Shown here in pieces: positions 13,001 through 22,939 of a DNA stretch of 64,000 nucleotides (position 1 is its first letter; the number at the start of each line of letters is the position of its first letter). Location of the stretch: NCBI GenBank assembly GCA_029379385.1, contig CM055611.1:13028062-13092061 (forward strand), read 5' to 3'. The DNA is from Quillaja saponaria. Taxonomy: Eukaryota > Streptophyta > Magnoliopsida > Fabales > Quillajaceae. Below the pieces are notes generated by a model. That model searched no databases. It was not told where the DNA came from and saw nothing but the letters and a program-made list of their open reading frames with translations. The position numbers and the translations under genes were made by a program.

Positions 13001-16000
13001 AAAAAAGAGAGCAGAAAGTAAAACTATTTTTTTTCATAGCTAGAGCCTAGAGGTTTAAGTTGAACTAAAGAGCCATCACCAAAAAGAAAAAGTAAGTTGT
13101 CCTGACAGAGAGTGGAGAGGGAAAGGGAGCGACATAATGAGAGGGGGACAGGGACAGGGACAGAGCGAGAGTGAGGATGAGAGAGAGAGAGCAACAAAAG
13201 AGAGGGGAGGGGTAGGTGGGATAGAGTGAGTAAGAGAGAGAGCCTCACCTGCTGCTGCAAAGAAAAAGGCTCAGATTGCATCGATCTGAAATTTAGTCCT
13301 TCAATTTATGAAAAAAAAATTATGATTTTTATTGTGGTAAAGAGCGAAAAGCTGCAGAACAAAGGCTAAAAAGCTAGGGAAATTGAAGTTGGAATGATAA
13401 AAGATATATTAGGGTTTAAGAACCTCTAATTCAGATATAAAATGATAAAAACTATCGTTGGTATACAACTTCGGACCTTTTATACTAGGGCTACAACCAA
13501 ATTTTAATCCCAGCTCTCTATTACAACAATCCCCTTCTAATCAAAGCCATACCTTCTAATCTAAGCCATCCAAACTCATTAAAAGGTCACATGCTAGTCA
13601 TGTGACTACTTATAATAATATTAAAGACTGCTATAGTATCTTAGCTACTTGTTAAAATCCCAATCTGGATCGTAGGATCCTACGATTGTACAATCCAATA
13701 ACTCTGAAAGGATCTAACTCACCAAAAGAATCCCTCAAAGGTAGAATCCTTATCGGATCGGGAGTTGAATCTTAGAATCCTACATAATTGGGATTCTACC
13801 TAAGATTAGTCGATCCTAGTTGTTGATGTGTTTAGACCACTTTTTAGTTTGGGCTTTGGTATTTTAAGTGTTTTCTAAGTCCCAACTAACGACTTAAAGT
13901 CAACACAGCCACAGTAGCTCTTCTCTCTTGTGTATGGTGTGGAACCGGCAAGAACACTTATGTCTAAGCTGAACCATTAATATCGTAAACTTCCTTTCTA
14001 TCAACAAAATAAAGCCACACTCGAGTGGGTTGTGTTTTTTGGGTTCAATACTCATGCTATGATTGGGAATTAGAGTTTCAGTTTGCATTTTCTAATTTTT
14101 TACATTTTTTTTGTTTGTTTGTTTGCTGGTTGGCGATAATATATTGAAATTCCTAAGAGTGGAGCCAATGATGTTGTCTATGATTATATATCTTGATCAT
14201 TCTAATGTTCTACTTTGTTTTTGTCTTTTTTCAAATGAGATGGGGATATTTGAACACCTTAATGTTGGTAATGTTTTCTTCGACCGTATTTTTTATATAT
14301 TTATGCCGTGAAATTGACATTATTATTGCATTATGATTTTTATTTGATAAACCATTTGAGTATTAGGTGTGCTATTAGTATAATATATGAGATTATTAGC
14401 TTTTTCCATTGTTTGTAGAACTTTACGATTTACGATCCGATCCCTGAAGGATCTCTAACAATCCTAAGTAGGATCTCAATTTTAACAACTGTGACTAGGC
14501 TACAACTAAACTCTAATCGTAGCCCTTAATTACAGGGATCCCCTTCTAATCAAAGCCATCCAAACTCGTTAAAGGTCACATGCTAGTCATGTGACTAGTT
14601 ATATATAATAATATCATATTAAAAAGTTCTAATATTAAAGTACTGTTACAGTATCTTGGCTACAGTAGCATGAACAATAGCTTTACTAAAGCTCCTGCTT
14701 TAGTTTTTGTTTGTTTCAAGCTAGATTTCACATGTTTCAGACCAATTTCCTCGAAATTTGATCAAATCAGAAGGGTAGACTCTAGAATTTTAGGATCGAT
14801 GGGATCCCACAATGCTGCCAATCTTAATTTTTCAGAGTACAAACTACGGCCCCAATTCATTCTTAACTGGTACGATTTTGGGGTTTCATCTGAATTGTTT
14901 GGTTACTTCCGGAATGTAAGATCATAGGATCTTATGCTTCAACATGTGATCTTAATAACCTTGGGTTGGATGAATTTTAGAAAGACTTCAGGAGTTTTAT
15001 GTAATCGTAGGATACCTCTAAATATAAAAGGTAAATTTCCATCCTTCACCATGCTATGCTTTATGAAACAAAGTGCTGAGTTGTCAAGAAACAACATATT
15101 TAGAAAATGAGTACAGCATAAATGAGAATATTAAGGTGGTTGTATGGTAATACATGGAAAGATAGGATAGGAAATAAACATATTCTATCTAAGGTAGTGG
15201 TAGCTCCAATAGAAGAGATGCCAAGGGATAATCACTTGAGATGGTTTGGGTATGTACAATAGATATGTAAATGTTCCAGAACAAAAATGTGAGAAGATTT
15301 AGGTTAGCTGATTAAATAAGAGTAGAGGAAGACCAAAAACTGTGCAGGTATAAGTGATGAGAAAAGACATGAGTATAAAAGGTTTAGAAGTGAACTTACA
15401 CATGGACATGAATGGATGGAGAAAAAGAACTCATGTTAGGATAACAACTAGTTTTGTAGGGTCCATGCACTTCATCAGGATGAGTATCTAACAATTGAAG
15501 AGATATTGCACCCTTCAAGCTTTTCTCATTTATAATATATTACCCCATTAAAAGGAAAAAGAAAAGAAAAGGAAAAAAGAAAGATAAGATAAAAGGTTCA
15601 GTTGACTCTTTTTCATAGAAAACACTTTTTAGTTACATGCTGGTTTGCTGCTCGGCCAACCATCACATCTGGGTTGTTTGGTTGATAGAGTTAGGAATTA
15701 AATGGATTATTTTCTCTTCACACGCATGATGGGTTATATTTTGCAACTGAATAGGTGTGCATCACTTAATAAAAGTGGAATGTGTTATTCAATAAAGAAA
15801 GGCAACTGATTTATGCACTCATTTCAGTAAATAAAAGTCCCCACGATTTTTTATGTTTCTTTGATAGTACACGAAGCAAGAAATCTCCATGTATATTTCC
15901 TAAAGAAAACATGAGGAAAAGATGTGGCTTTTAAAAAAAGAAAAAGAAAAAAGAAAAAAGAAAAAAAAAAAGGAAGAAGCTATCTCTTGTGTGCTATTGT

Positions 16001-19000
16001 CTCTGAGCTAACCATAGGGAATCTCTTGTTTTTTACTTCATACCAAGAGAAAAACTTGTTTGCCTTTGAAGGGCAAACCTTTTTATTTCTCCTCTCCTTA
16101 TTTCTTTTTTAACTATATCACCATTTTTGATCCTAACAGGATGATTATAATCCTTGAACAATACCTTATTCATACTGAAATATTGGTGGAGTTGAACTCT
16201 TTGTTTTAATTAGAAGCTGGTGCTGTTTATTCTAAGACAGGGGGGGCTTCTCTCATGGTTTGCTTTTGGGGTTGTTATAGAGTAAGGGTGAGCAGTCGGT
16301 TGAGTCAGTCGGTTTTTGAGCTTTTACGGACCGACCCAACCTAATCGATTACTCAAATTTTCCAACCAAAGTTTTCGGTTTTTAAATTTTTCCAACAACC
16401 TTATGATTGCTTGGGTTGAAGTTGGATTTTGGTCGGTTTCGGTTCTTTTGCCAAATAAAAAATAACCCTAAATTAAAATATTTACAGCCACATCCACAAG
16501 CAATTGATAGCCAAATCTCAATATTGAAACAAAAATACTCAACAATCCTTCATAATTTAGAGAATACAATGCATATTATCTTTAAAAAAAACTAAAAACA
16601 TGAAATGTACTCGTAATTGGCGTCAAATATCTTGTTGAAAACCCCAGGTTAGCCTGATGTTCTCAATTCACTCTTTCCATCAATTAAGATGCGTTTTCCT
16701 CATGATCTGGTTTAAGGAGCTGTTGCCTGTTGGGTGGAGATAAAAGAAGAATCAGAGTAGTGGTTGTGGGTTAGATCTCAAAACTACAAAGTAACAATTA
16801 AATCTTACCTCTCACTGCACTCAGAATCACTTCAAGACTTTGAAAGCATCGATTTACTGGAGAGGAAATGCTGGACTCCAAAAGTTGAAGAGATGAGGCA
16901 ATTAGCCATAGACAAGAGAACTCTAGTCTCTCCCTAGCTGTTGCTTTTGTGTATGAAAAGGAAAAGATGAGAGAAAAGATTTAGCTCCTTAATTAGGGTG
17001 TTTGAATGGGTCTAGGGCTCGTGGGCTGTATTGGGTGTTATCTAGTGTGGGAGGAAGTCAACTGTAATTTTATTTTACCAATAACATTGTGCCACCTGTA
17101 TTAAAAAAATTGAAATATACATAATTATTTCGGTCAGGTCAGTTATCCGAAAATTCAAAATTCACCTACCCGTAAAGCCGCCTAGATCCAACAGAAGTAC
17201 AAAAAATCCACCTGATTTTGAAACAATTTATTTCAGTTTGAGCCTGTTGTGGGTTGTTTCGGTCGGGTTTGAGTCAGGCATTCTGTTTCTTAGGTTGTAA
17301 GCTTACCCCTACGAGTACTGAGGCTGAAACAAGCTCTTATCTCTGTATACCTTATCCACTTGTTTTTTTAATTGAAGTGGGTTTCAGTAATTGTTTTCTC
17401 ATTGAACTTTTTTTTCTTTTTAAAATGAAGAAATCTTGATATATGACCGAAGTTAGATTTTGCTTATTTATTTTAGATGATCATGAAATATTTATTTTGT
17501 TAAGTACAAGTTATCGTGAAATATTAGGATATATTTCTTGTTTTGGCGCTTGCAATATAATGTCATTTGCAGTTGACTTGTACATAATGGAGGGTCATAT
17601 ATTTATATAGTGTTATTGATGGAAATAAAAAAATTATATTCTTTTTATTGGAAATTCAAAAGTTCATTATGATAATGTAGTGCTTTTGTGGAAAAATAGA
17701 TCCAGATTCATCTGGAATTGATACGTAGAATTTAACCGTGCTTGTTTTTATTCTTTTCAATTTTCCTCTTTCTTTCCTTTTCTTTTCTTTTTTTCTCTTT
17801 TTATTTTTTATTTTTTATTTTTATTTTTTTTGTGTATGAAAAAACGGCATGCATGCCCACTCCTTGTATATTTAGTGGCCAGGAAAAAAAAAAGTATAGA
17901 AAAAAGAACTGGTTTCTATTAGACCTTTTTCTTATTATTATCTACGAAGAAAGGACCTTTTGCTTAGAGCTGATATGTAGTATGCGTCTTGAAAAAAGAA
18001 ACCCAGAATATCTCCTAGTCCAATGTGCACAAATTTTTTTGTTATTGACTTATTGTTTTTGGTTGGTGCAAAAAAACTTCTTCCCCCGATCATCTAGACG
18101 TGTTTACTGAACTTTCTCTTATATTGGAATCAGCAGTTAATGCAACTAATTGTGATGCTGGGTTAGTGGAGATAAATGATATGTGGCCATCATCTCTTGG
18201 GTTGAGAGACAATGATAATTTATTGGAGGAAGTTATTCAGAAGCTTGAAGAAGTACACTCACATGTTCAAAAATTGAAAACCCGAATGGACAAGGTAGTT
18301 AGTGAAAATCCAAAGAAATTTTCCTCTGTAATTAATTGCCTTCTTCCATGTGATGGATTGACCAGATCTGATCAAGATCTTGCTTTTGCAAGTGATGGAG
18401 AGGTGACCCCTCTTTTTGACATTTTTCAGACCACAGAACAGCCTCGGCCTGTGGTAAGTTTTCTTTGTTCATAAATATGAAATACCATATGTTCTTACTT
18501 CTAGCTTATTTGAAAAATTGGTCATAATCATGATCATTTAGCCTTCTTCACGCTTGACATTGGCTACTAGTCACAAAAGTTTTTTAATTGCCAGTGTCAA
18601 ATTTATGTGATTAGTATTGGAGTAATCCAGCAGGAAAGTTTTTCATAAGGATTGAGATTCTACAGAACTTTATCAGCTTCCATTGATTCTCATCTCAATT
18701 TATCAATAGTACTTGGTGAACAAGGAACAAGTTTAGCCTATATGTGATCAGTTTCAGAGGATTGTTTTTTTAATGTTTGATCTCTGAAAGAACATTTGGG
18801 TACTTTTTTATTTTTTTTTGGTTTAGGTGCTAGGGCTTTTATGATGTGCTTGGTATTTTTTGTCTTTGCATTTTCTGCTGTAGCAATGATGTGTTTCCTG
18901 TCAATACATATCTATTCACATTGTATTTGCTTCATGACTTGGTGACAAGAATTTTGATATTCTTATACTAGTTCGGCACCATGGTAACACATGTATTGAT

Positions 19001-19303
19001 TTATATGTTTATTTTTAAATTGTTGTAACTTCTATTCCTTCTTCGCTTCAGACAGAGGATGGTTTATTGATACAAAACGAGGCAGCTAATGAAGAATTAT
19101 ATGCTTTTGAAGACGTCAGAAGTCAGCACATGGAGAAGCCTAAGGAATTAATTGAAGAGCAGAAAACCAATTTAGCACGTCGTGTTTCAGAACCTGATTT
19201 GCCCTCAGCGAATGCAAAGCCCCCTGTGCAGTCTACTATGAAATCACCTAGCGCTTCCGATTCAAGTTTTCCTAGAAGGTCGAGAAGGTGGCTGAAAAGG
19301 TGA
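7028..19303 (+). CDS. Unrecognised plant protein, 447 aa, five coding exons with transposon-filled introns
   Basis: Coding exons 7028-7434, 11003-11313, 11413-11466, 18134-18453 and 19052-19303 sum to 1,344 nt (447 codons plus TGA). Every junction has GT/AG borders and the phases (2, 1, 1, 0) match across introns of 3.6, 0.1, 6.7 and 0.6 kb. The start is the first in-frame ATG after the acceptor at 6982. The N-terminal third is acidic and Ser-rich. Near residue 153 is WRCKWIELRLKQLQSQ, leading into a coiled-coil-like stretch with many charged residues. Near 212-221 a basic run (MKRKKRKRVEE) could be a nuclear signal, followed by YMSNHNLFSFY. A second helical segment (EEVIQKLEEVHSHVQKLK) lies in exon four, and the tail is basic (RRSRRWLKR). 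I recall similar WRCKWxEL proteins in other plants but no established function. Nuclear location is inference. An extra exon hidden in the 6.7-kb intron cannot be excluded. Confidence 0.8.
8513..9681 (-). mobile_element. TRIM-type short LTR retroelement, 1.17 kb, minus orientation
   Basis: Two direct repeats of about 150 bp (8513-8662 and 9543-9681) both begin TGTTAAATAAAA and end TAACA, giving TG...CA ends. Shared inner blocks include AAGCTTTATTTATAGTAAACAAT and a CACATCTAAG.AATGTGGGACT block. Read on the minus strand, the first LTR (9681 to 9543) is followed directly by TAGTACCAAAGC, 9 of 12 identical to the tRNA-Met primer site TGGTATCAGAGC. The second LTR is preceded by a purine run (GAGTGGGAG). 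The 5-bp flanks GTTTT and GTTGT match at 4 of 5. No coding capacity was seen in the 880-bp interior, as expected for a TRIM. It lies in an intron, antisense to the host gene. Confidence 0.75.
9812..10528 (+). mobile_element. Second TRIM-type element of the same family, plus orientation
   Basis: A shortened left LTR (9812-9879) begins TGTTAGAAATATAATATTAA and ends TTTAACA. It is followed at once by TGGTATCAAAGCC, a near-perfect tRNA-Met primer binding site. The right LTR (10386-10528) begins TGTTAAAG after the purine tract AAGGGGAA and ends TTTACA. The left LTR matches the outer parts of the 8513-8662 LTR (reverse complement) with the middle deleted, so both elements belong to one family. The interior shows only short frames and no gag or pol motif. 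The right LTR border is less certain than the left. Confidence 0.68.
13110..13245. repeat. GA-rich low-complexity block
   Basis: About 135 bases are almost pure purine on the plus strand (GAGAGGG, GACAGGGACAGGGACAG, GAGAGAGAGAG). On the minus strand this gives an 85-residue Leu/Ser/Pro-rich open frame, which is a by-product of the CT repeat and is not called as a gene. The block is inside the inserted transposon. Confidence 0.75.
13484..14663. repeat. Direct repeat pair inside the inserted element
   Basis: Copies at 13484-13648 and 14493-14663 share ACTAGG.CTACAAC, AATCCCCTTCTAATCAAAGCCAT, CCAAACTC.TTAAA, AGGTCACATGCTAGTCATGTGACTA and a GTATCTT.GCTAC end. The first copy carries an extra 19-bp repeat of CCTTCTAATC.AAGCCAT. 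The pair could be short LTRs of a still younger element or an internal duplication; no TG...CA ends or primer site were seen. Confidence 0.65.
16281..17313. mobile_element. About 1.0-kb non-autonomous TIR element (hAT-like)
   Basis: The left end AGTAAGGGTGAGC and the reversed right end CGTAGGGGTAAGC match at 10 of 13. Just inside lie CAGTCGGTTGAGTCAGTCGG on the left and GGTCGGGTTTGAGTCAGGC on the right, the sort of CGGTT-rich subterminal repeats seen in plant hAT-derived elements. The interior has no convincing coding sequence. Flanking duplications are too degraded to call. The element sits in the same 6.7-kb host intron. Confidence 0.5.
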
Positions 19304-19988
19304 AGCCCTCGTAAGGCTAGCTGCAGTGTGTGAGTAAGCTGATTATTTTTAAATGCTGAGATGCTGGAAGAATTGGAAATTTGGCATCTGATTCTATGAA
19401 AATATGTATGTACATGTTGGTTATGCTGCTGTTTATCCTGCCTTTCTCCCATGAAGAATTGGTTTCACCTGTACATAACTGCGAATTATCTGAATCACAC
19501 TCGCAATTCTCTAGTGGAAGCATTTGTGTCATATTTTAGATGCTCCTTATTATTAGCGTCGTTTTGAAGGAACAAAATTTCATTCCATATGAGATCAATT
19601 TTAGTAGTTTCAGGATTGAACTAAATTCTAAGGAATATAATTATTATTTGTGCACTATTTTTATTCTCTAAAATTCAGGCTTGAATATTTGTGTTCCTAA
19701 GTTTCTATTAATGAAAAACAGTGAACCAATTTGTTGCCTGTTGACCTTTAACTGTTTGATAAGTAAAAAAAAAACATCAATGATTGGTATTACCTGGGGA
19801 TAACATTGACGACTGCACATAACCCTTATGATCACCTCTCTATAATCATCACCACGATGCCTCAGAACAAGAGAACTTATTATTAGGAAACAATTAGTAC
19901 CTCTATTATACTCATACTCGTTGCTTGTAAGGTAAACCTGGGAGGTGTAATTTCTATGGAATTTCTCCTCTCTGATTGGCCCTGCCAA

Positions 19989-22797
19989 TCAGATTCGATT
20001 TGAAAGCTTAATATAGATGAGAGCCAGCATTGTTGCAGATGGCACAAAAACAATATTAGGGATATCTTTGACAACTCTTAGCTCTGGCACAGTTCCTCCT
20101 GCCCTCTTTATTACCATGGCGGCTGTTACTATCCTAGCGATCATCTTCGTGTCATCTAGTATGCTAGGATTGACTTTCTTCATCATGAAGGTAATAAAAA
20201 TTTTCTTTCTTTCTGGCTCTTTGGCTTCGTTCCATATTGTATAACAATCCTATTTATTAAAGATGGGAGTTTCAGATTAGTTTCAAATGATGTATGATTG
20301 ATAGTAGATTTGACAGTCACAAACCTCTACTTCCTTCTGTGATGGCGGATTGAAATCCATAACGGGCAAGACTGAACTAAAAGCGCTGCATAAGATTGTT
20401 ATCAGAAATAATAAGTTCATATTCTCAGCCAGAAAACAAAGAAGTCAGGATTGAAGACTTTTGAAAAGTTTACAGATGCGACATGGAAAATCCATATAAG
20501 CAAGGAAACACACATACTCACTGCTTTTTAATCTTCTAAATGTCTAATGTGGACATGCTTACTTGACTATATCATGAACAAGATTTTTGAAGTCTTCAAA
20601 GCTGTTGATATTCTCAGTTGATTGTGCGTAAAGTGTCCTTAGTACAAAAATCAACTCCTGCTTTGATGGCTGTCCTGAGAGTCCAAATCACAGTCGTTTA
20701 TGGACGTTAGCATTACATGTCATTTGAGTTTGTGTGACTTCATTCCTTATTGCTAATAATCATCACAACTAACAAAAAAGAGGATCATGCATGAGAAGTA
20801 ACATAGGAGTAGAATTTTGTTCGAGTACGTGAAATGAATGGGTTAAGCACATTGCATCTCCATATTTTGTTGATACTTGACTATAGTGACTTTGAAGGAG
20901 TTATTATCGGAATCTCACCCAACGGTTTAAATTTTTAAGGTGAAATAGTTATTTGACATGTTAACATCGCCTCTATGACTAAATTGTCAATAGTTCGATC
21001 TTTGTTGTTACTCATTCTCATAATTTAATCTACTTCGGCAAACCCAATGAGCTAAGGAGTAAGGAGGGCTCCTACTTCGTCCTGTATGAAGATAACTAGC
21101 TTTCAAAAAAATCTAGTTTGCATATATCGTGGAGATAGTAAAGAGGATTCGACTTCCATGGCATCTTCTATGTCGGGTTTCTTTATAGAGGAAATCAGCC
21201 TGAATCTTGGCTTTAATAAACCTAAATCACTCTTAGTCAACTGCAACAATTCTATCATTTATATAGTATTAGATTCTTTGATTTATTTATTCCTGTTTCT
21301 TCTTCTGCATTTATTCTGCTCACGTGTGTGTATATATATATATATATATATGTCTATAGAAGATGATTATTCTTCACAAGCTCCCATCAAATTTCTTTTG
21401 AGGTTTCTGTTCTGTTAACCAAACTTTCAAACTATTCTGCATTAAAGCAGGATAAGCAAAGATTCTTTGGATATTCAGAACACGGCATCTTCTCTTAAAG
21501 TAAATGCTACATGTCTACAAGTGAGGAAAGTAAAAAGGGGAAGCAGAGTTAGCAATGGCACTACCTGTATGAGTTTGAGCATTTGTCAGACTCTTCTTCA
21601 TGAATTCCACAAACATTTTGTTTCTTCCTGATTTGGCTTTTTTCCATTGAGTGAAAAGTTCCTGCTTGTGTGTTATAAAATGAGTTTGGGAGGATATATA
21701 TATATATGAAATGTGACTGAGGGCAGATTTTCACAGACCTCTACTTCCATTACTGATGGGGCATTGTAATGCATACCGGAAAAAATTGCACTGTACAAGA
21801 TTGTTGGGGAAAATATGATTATTGTTCCTAATGAATATTGCAATTATAATGACCTCAAATCACTATAGACGTAGTGATGCAGTATGAAAATGTAATTATT
21901 GACCACATTTTGGACAAGAGAGGATTCTGTTCCATGTGAGAAGGCACATAGGCTTCTCTCCAAAATGTTTTTTAATTAAAAGAAAAAAAAATTGCCACAT
22001 TGGAGAGAAAAAGTTGTGTCATTCTCTTTCTCAAATCATTCTCTTGTTCTTGAAAAAAAAGAATTCTCTTTCTCACAAATCATTCTCTTTCTCACAAATC
22101 ATTCTCTTGTTCTTGGAAAAGAGGAGTTGCGAGAGAATCTAGATCCATCTATTGATGTTAATTGTAACTAGGGAGTGTGATTTAATTATATTATTAAAGT
22201 TAGAGTTTTATACTTTGGAATTAGAGTTATATTAGTTAGGGATTTTGGGTATTTTGTAATTATATTAAGAACATTATTATTATTATGATCACCAGGGTAT
22301 TAATATTAGGGTTATGGGTTGTGTATATATATATATCTATTCAGAAAGTTGATTATTGAAAAAATGAGTATTGTTATGAGGTTGCATCCATTTTCTCTCT
22401 ACTTTCCTTCTTCTCTCTTTTTCTCTTTCTTTCTCCTAAAATTTCCAACAGGATTGTAAATTCTTACTTGAAGATATCATTAACAGCATTCTGAAAGTCA
22501 TGGACGTTGTCAATATTCTCAAGGCATTGCTTGTGAATTGTCCTCATAACAAAATTTAAAGTCTGCATTGATGGTAGTCCTGAGATATGAAAAAACAGTT
22601 TAAGTAAATCATTAGTTTCTTGTCATGTAAATTCAATTGACTTCATCCCAGGCATATATATAGCTGATGAAGTTGGATAAATAAAACATACATAAAAAGA
22701 AAAGAAAAAATAAGAAGAAGAAGATATTAACACCATACAATATAATAGTACAATAATGAAATATACCTTGTGCCAAGAGACTCATGGACATTCCCAT
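19989..22797 (-). CDS. Fused two-repeat member of a small unrecognised plant protein family, 241 aa
   Basis: Seven exons: 22767-22797, 22468-22579, 21739-21790, 21565-21661, 20563-20674, 20325-20385 and 19989-20249, together 726 nt (241 aa plus stop). The first four give MGMSMSLLAQG, GLPSMQTLNFVM..., an exon ending MEVE, and ELFTQWKKAK...FMKKSL, the N-terminal 97 residues of the family. The last three repeat exons two to four of the family (QPSKQELIF..., QKEVE, DCYTIWNEAK...FVPSATMLALIYIKL). The first copy lacks its C-terminal exon part; the second lacks a first exon. The donor at 21564 (phase 1) fits the acceptor before 20674 in frame. All borders are GT/AG. The alternative is two broken genes side by side. 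Function unknown. The hydrophobic C-terminus could bind a membrane, which is inference only. Confidence 0.6.
21331..21351. repeat. (TA)n microsatellite
   Basis: A run of about ten TA units inside an intron of the fused gene, between its fourth and fifth exons. Confidence 0.9.
22017..22125. repeat. Minisatellite of CATTCTCTTTCTCACAAAT units
   Basis: Several imperfect copies of CATTCTCTTTCTC(AC)AAAT alternate with CATTCTCTTGTTCTTG. The array lies in the intron between exons two and three of the fused 241-aa gene. Confidence 0.75.
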
Positions 22798-22906
22798 GTT
22801 TAATTTTTCTTTTGACTATATTTTGAGTACTTAACATAAGAGCTAGTTCCATATATATGGAGTAAGAGTGAAGAAAAAGTAGGGTATCTCAATTTGATCA
22901 GTGTAA

Positions 22907-22926
22907 GCAAGGTATACCCATTTCAA
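22907..22926 (-). promoter_or_regulatory. Upstream block shared by both members of the small gene family
   Basis: On the minus strand, TATACCTTGCTTAC lies about 110-130 bases upstream of the start codon of the fused gene. A near-identical block (GATACCTTGCTTAC, at about 27053-27072) lies upstream of the single-copy gene at 26943. The flanks are partly alike too (CATTTGAAATGGG and CATGCCTGAAACAGG). It may be shared promoter or 5' UTR sequence kept since duplication. Confidence 0.4.
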
Positions 22927-22939
22927 ATGCATAAACACT

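Larger units (their letters stand above)
12513..14963. mobile_element. 2.45-kb non-autonomous DNA transposon inserted in the RTE LINE, 8-bp target duplication
   Basis: The borders are set by the interrupted LINE reading: GGTTGGAT occurs at 12505-12512 and again at 14964-14971, and the LINE protein continues across if one copy and the DNA between are removed. An 8-bp duplication fits a hAT superfamily insertion; Mutator-type duplications are usually 9 bp. Just inside the ends, AAGATCGAATCTTAACTAGGATCC on the left resembles AAGATCACATGTTGAAGCATAAGATCC on the reversed right end, suggesting degenerate subterminal inverted repeats. The interior has TA-rich repeats (12650-12720), a GA-rich block, a pair of direct repeats and many GGATCCTACGAT-like motifs. 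No transposase was seen. Confidence 0.6.
12055..15500 (+). pseudogene. RTE-type LINE fragment, split by a later insertion
   Basis: Left part 12055-12512: translation in shifting frames gives reverse-transcriptase blocks of RTE elements, including VIDELTRHI, FAYDLVLV in place of FADDIVLV, YRLSRTKTEH, and YRIRTGW. Right part 14964-15500 continues the same protein: GWMNFRKTSGVLCNRRIP, LKGKF-like and AMLY-like blocks, KMSTA.MRILRWLYGNTWKDRI, and NHLRWFGYVQ. The last two are hallmarks of the RTE C-terminus. The two halves join exactly at GGTTGGAT, which is present on both sides of the intervening 2.45 kb. Many stops and frameshifts show the copy is dead. It lies in the 6.7-kb intron of the 447-aa protein gene, in the same orientation. 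Confidence 0.8.

Noticed and set aside
13024..13281. 85-residue Leu/Ser/Pro-rich frame
   Set aside because: Product of a GA-rich low-complexity block inside a transposon.
17742..18110. 122-residue Phe-rich frame just before exon four of the 447-aa protein gene
   Set aside because: A TTTTC-rich stretch in the intron; the exon is fixed by the acceptor at 18133 and by phase.
22156..22450. Possible solo copia-type LTR (TGTTAATTG ... TTCCAACA) in an intron of the fused gene
   Set aside because: TG...CA ends and a pyrimidine-rich 3' part are suggestive, but no matching flanking duplication or second copy was found, and AT-rich introns give such ends by chance.
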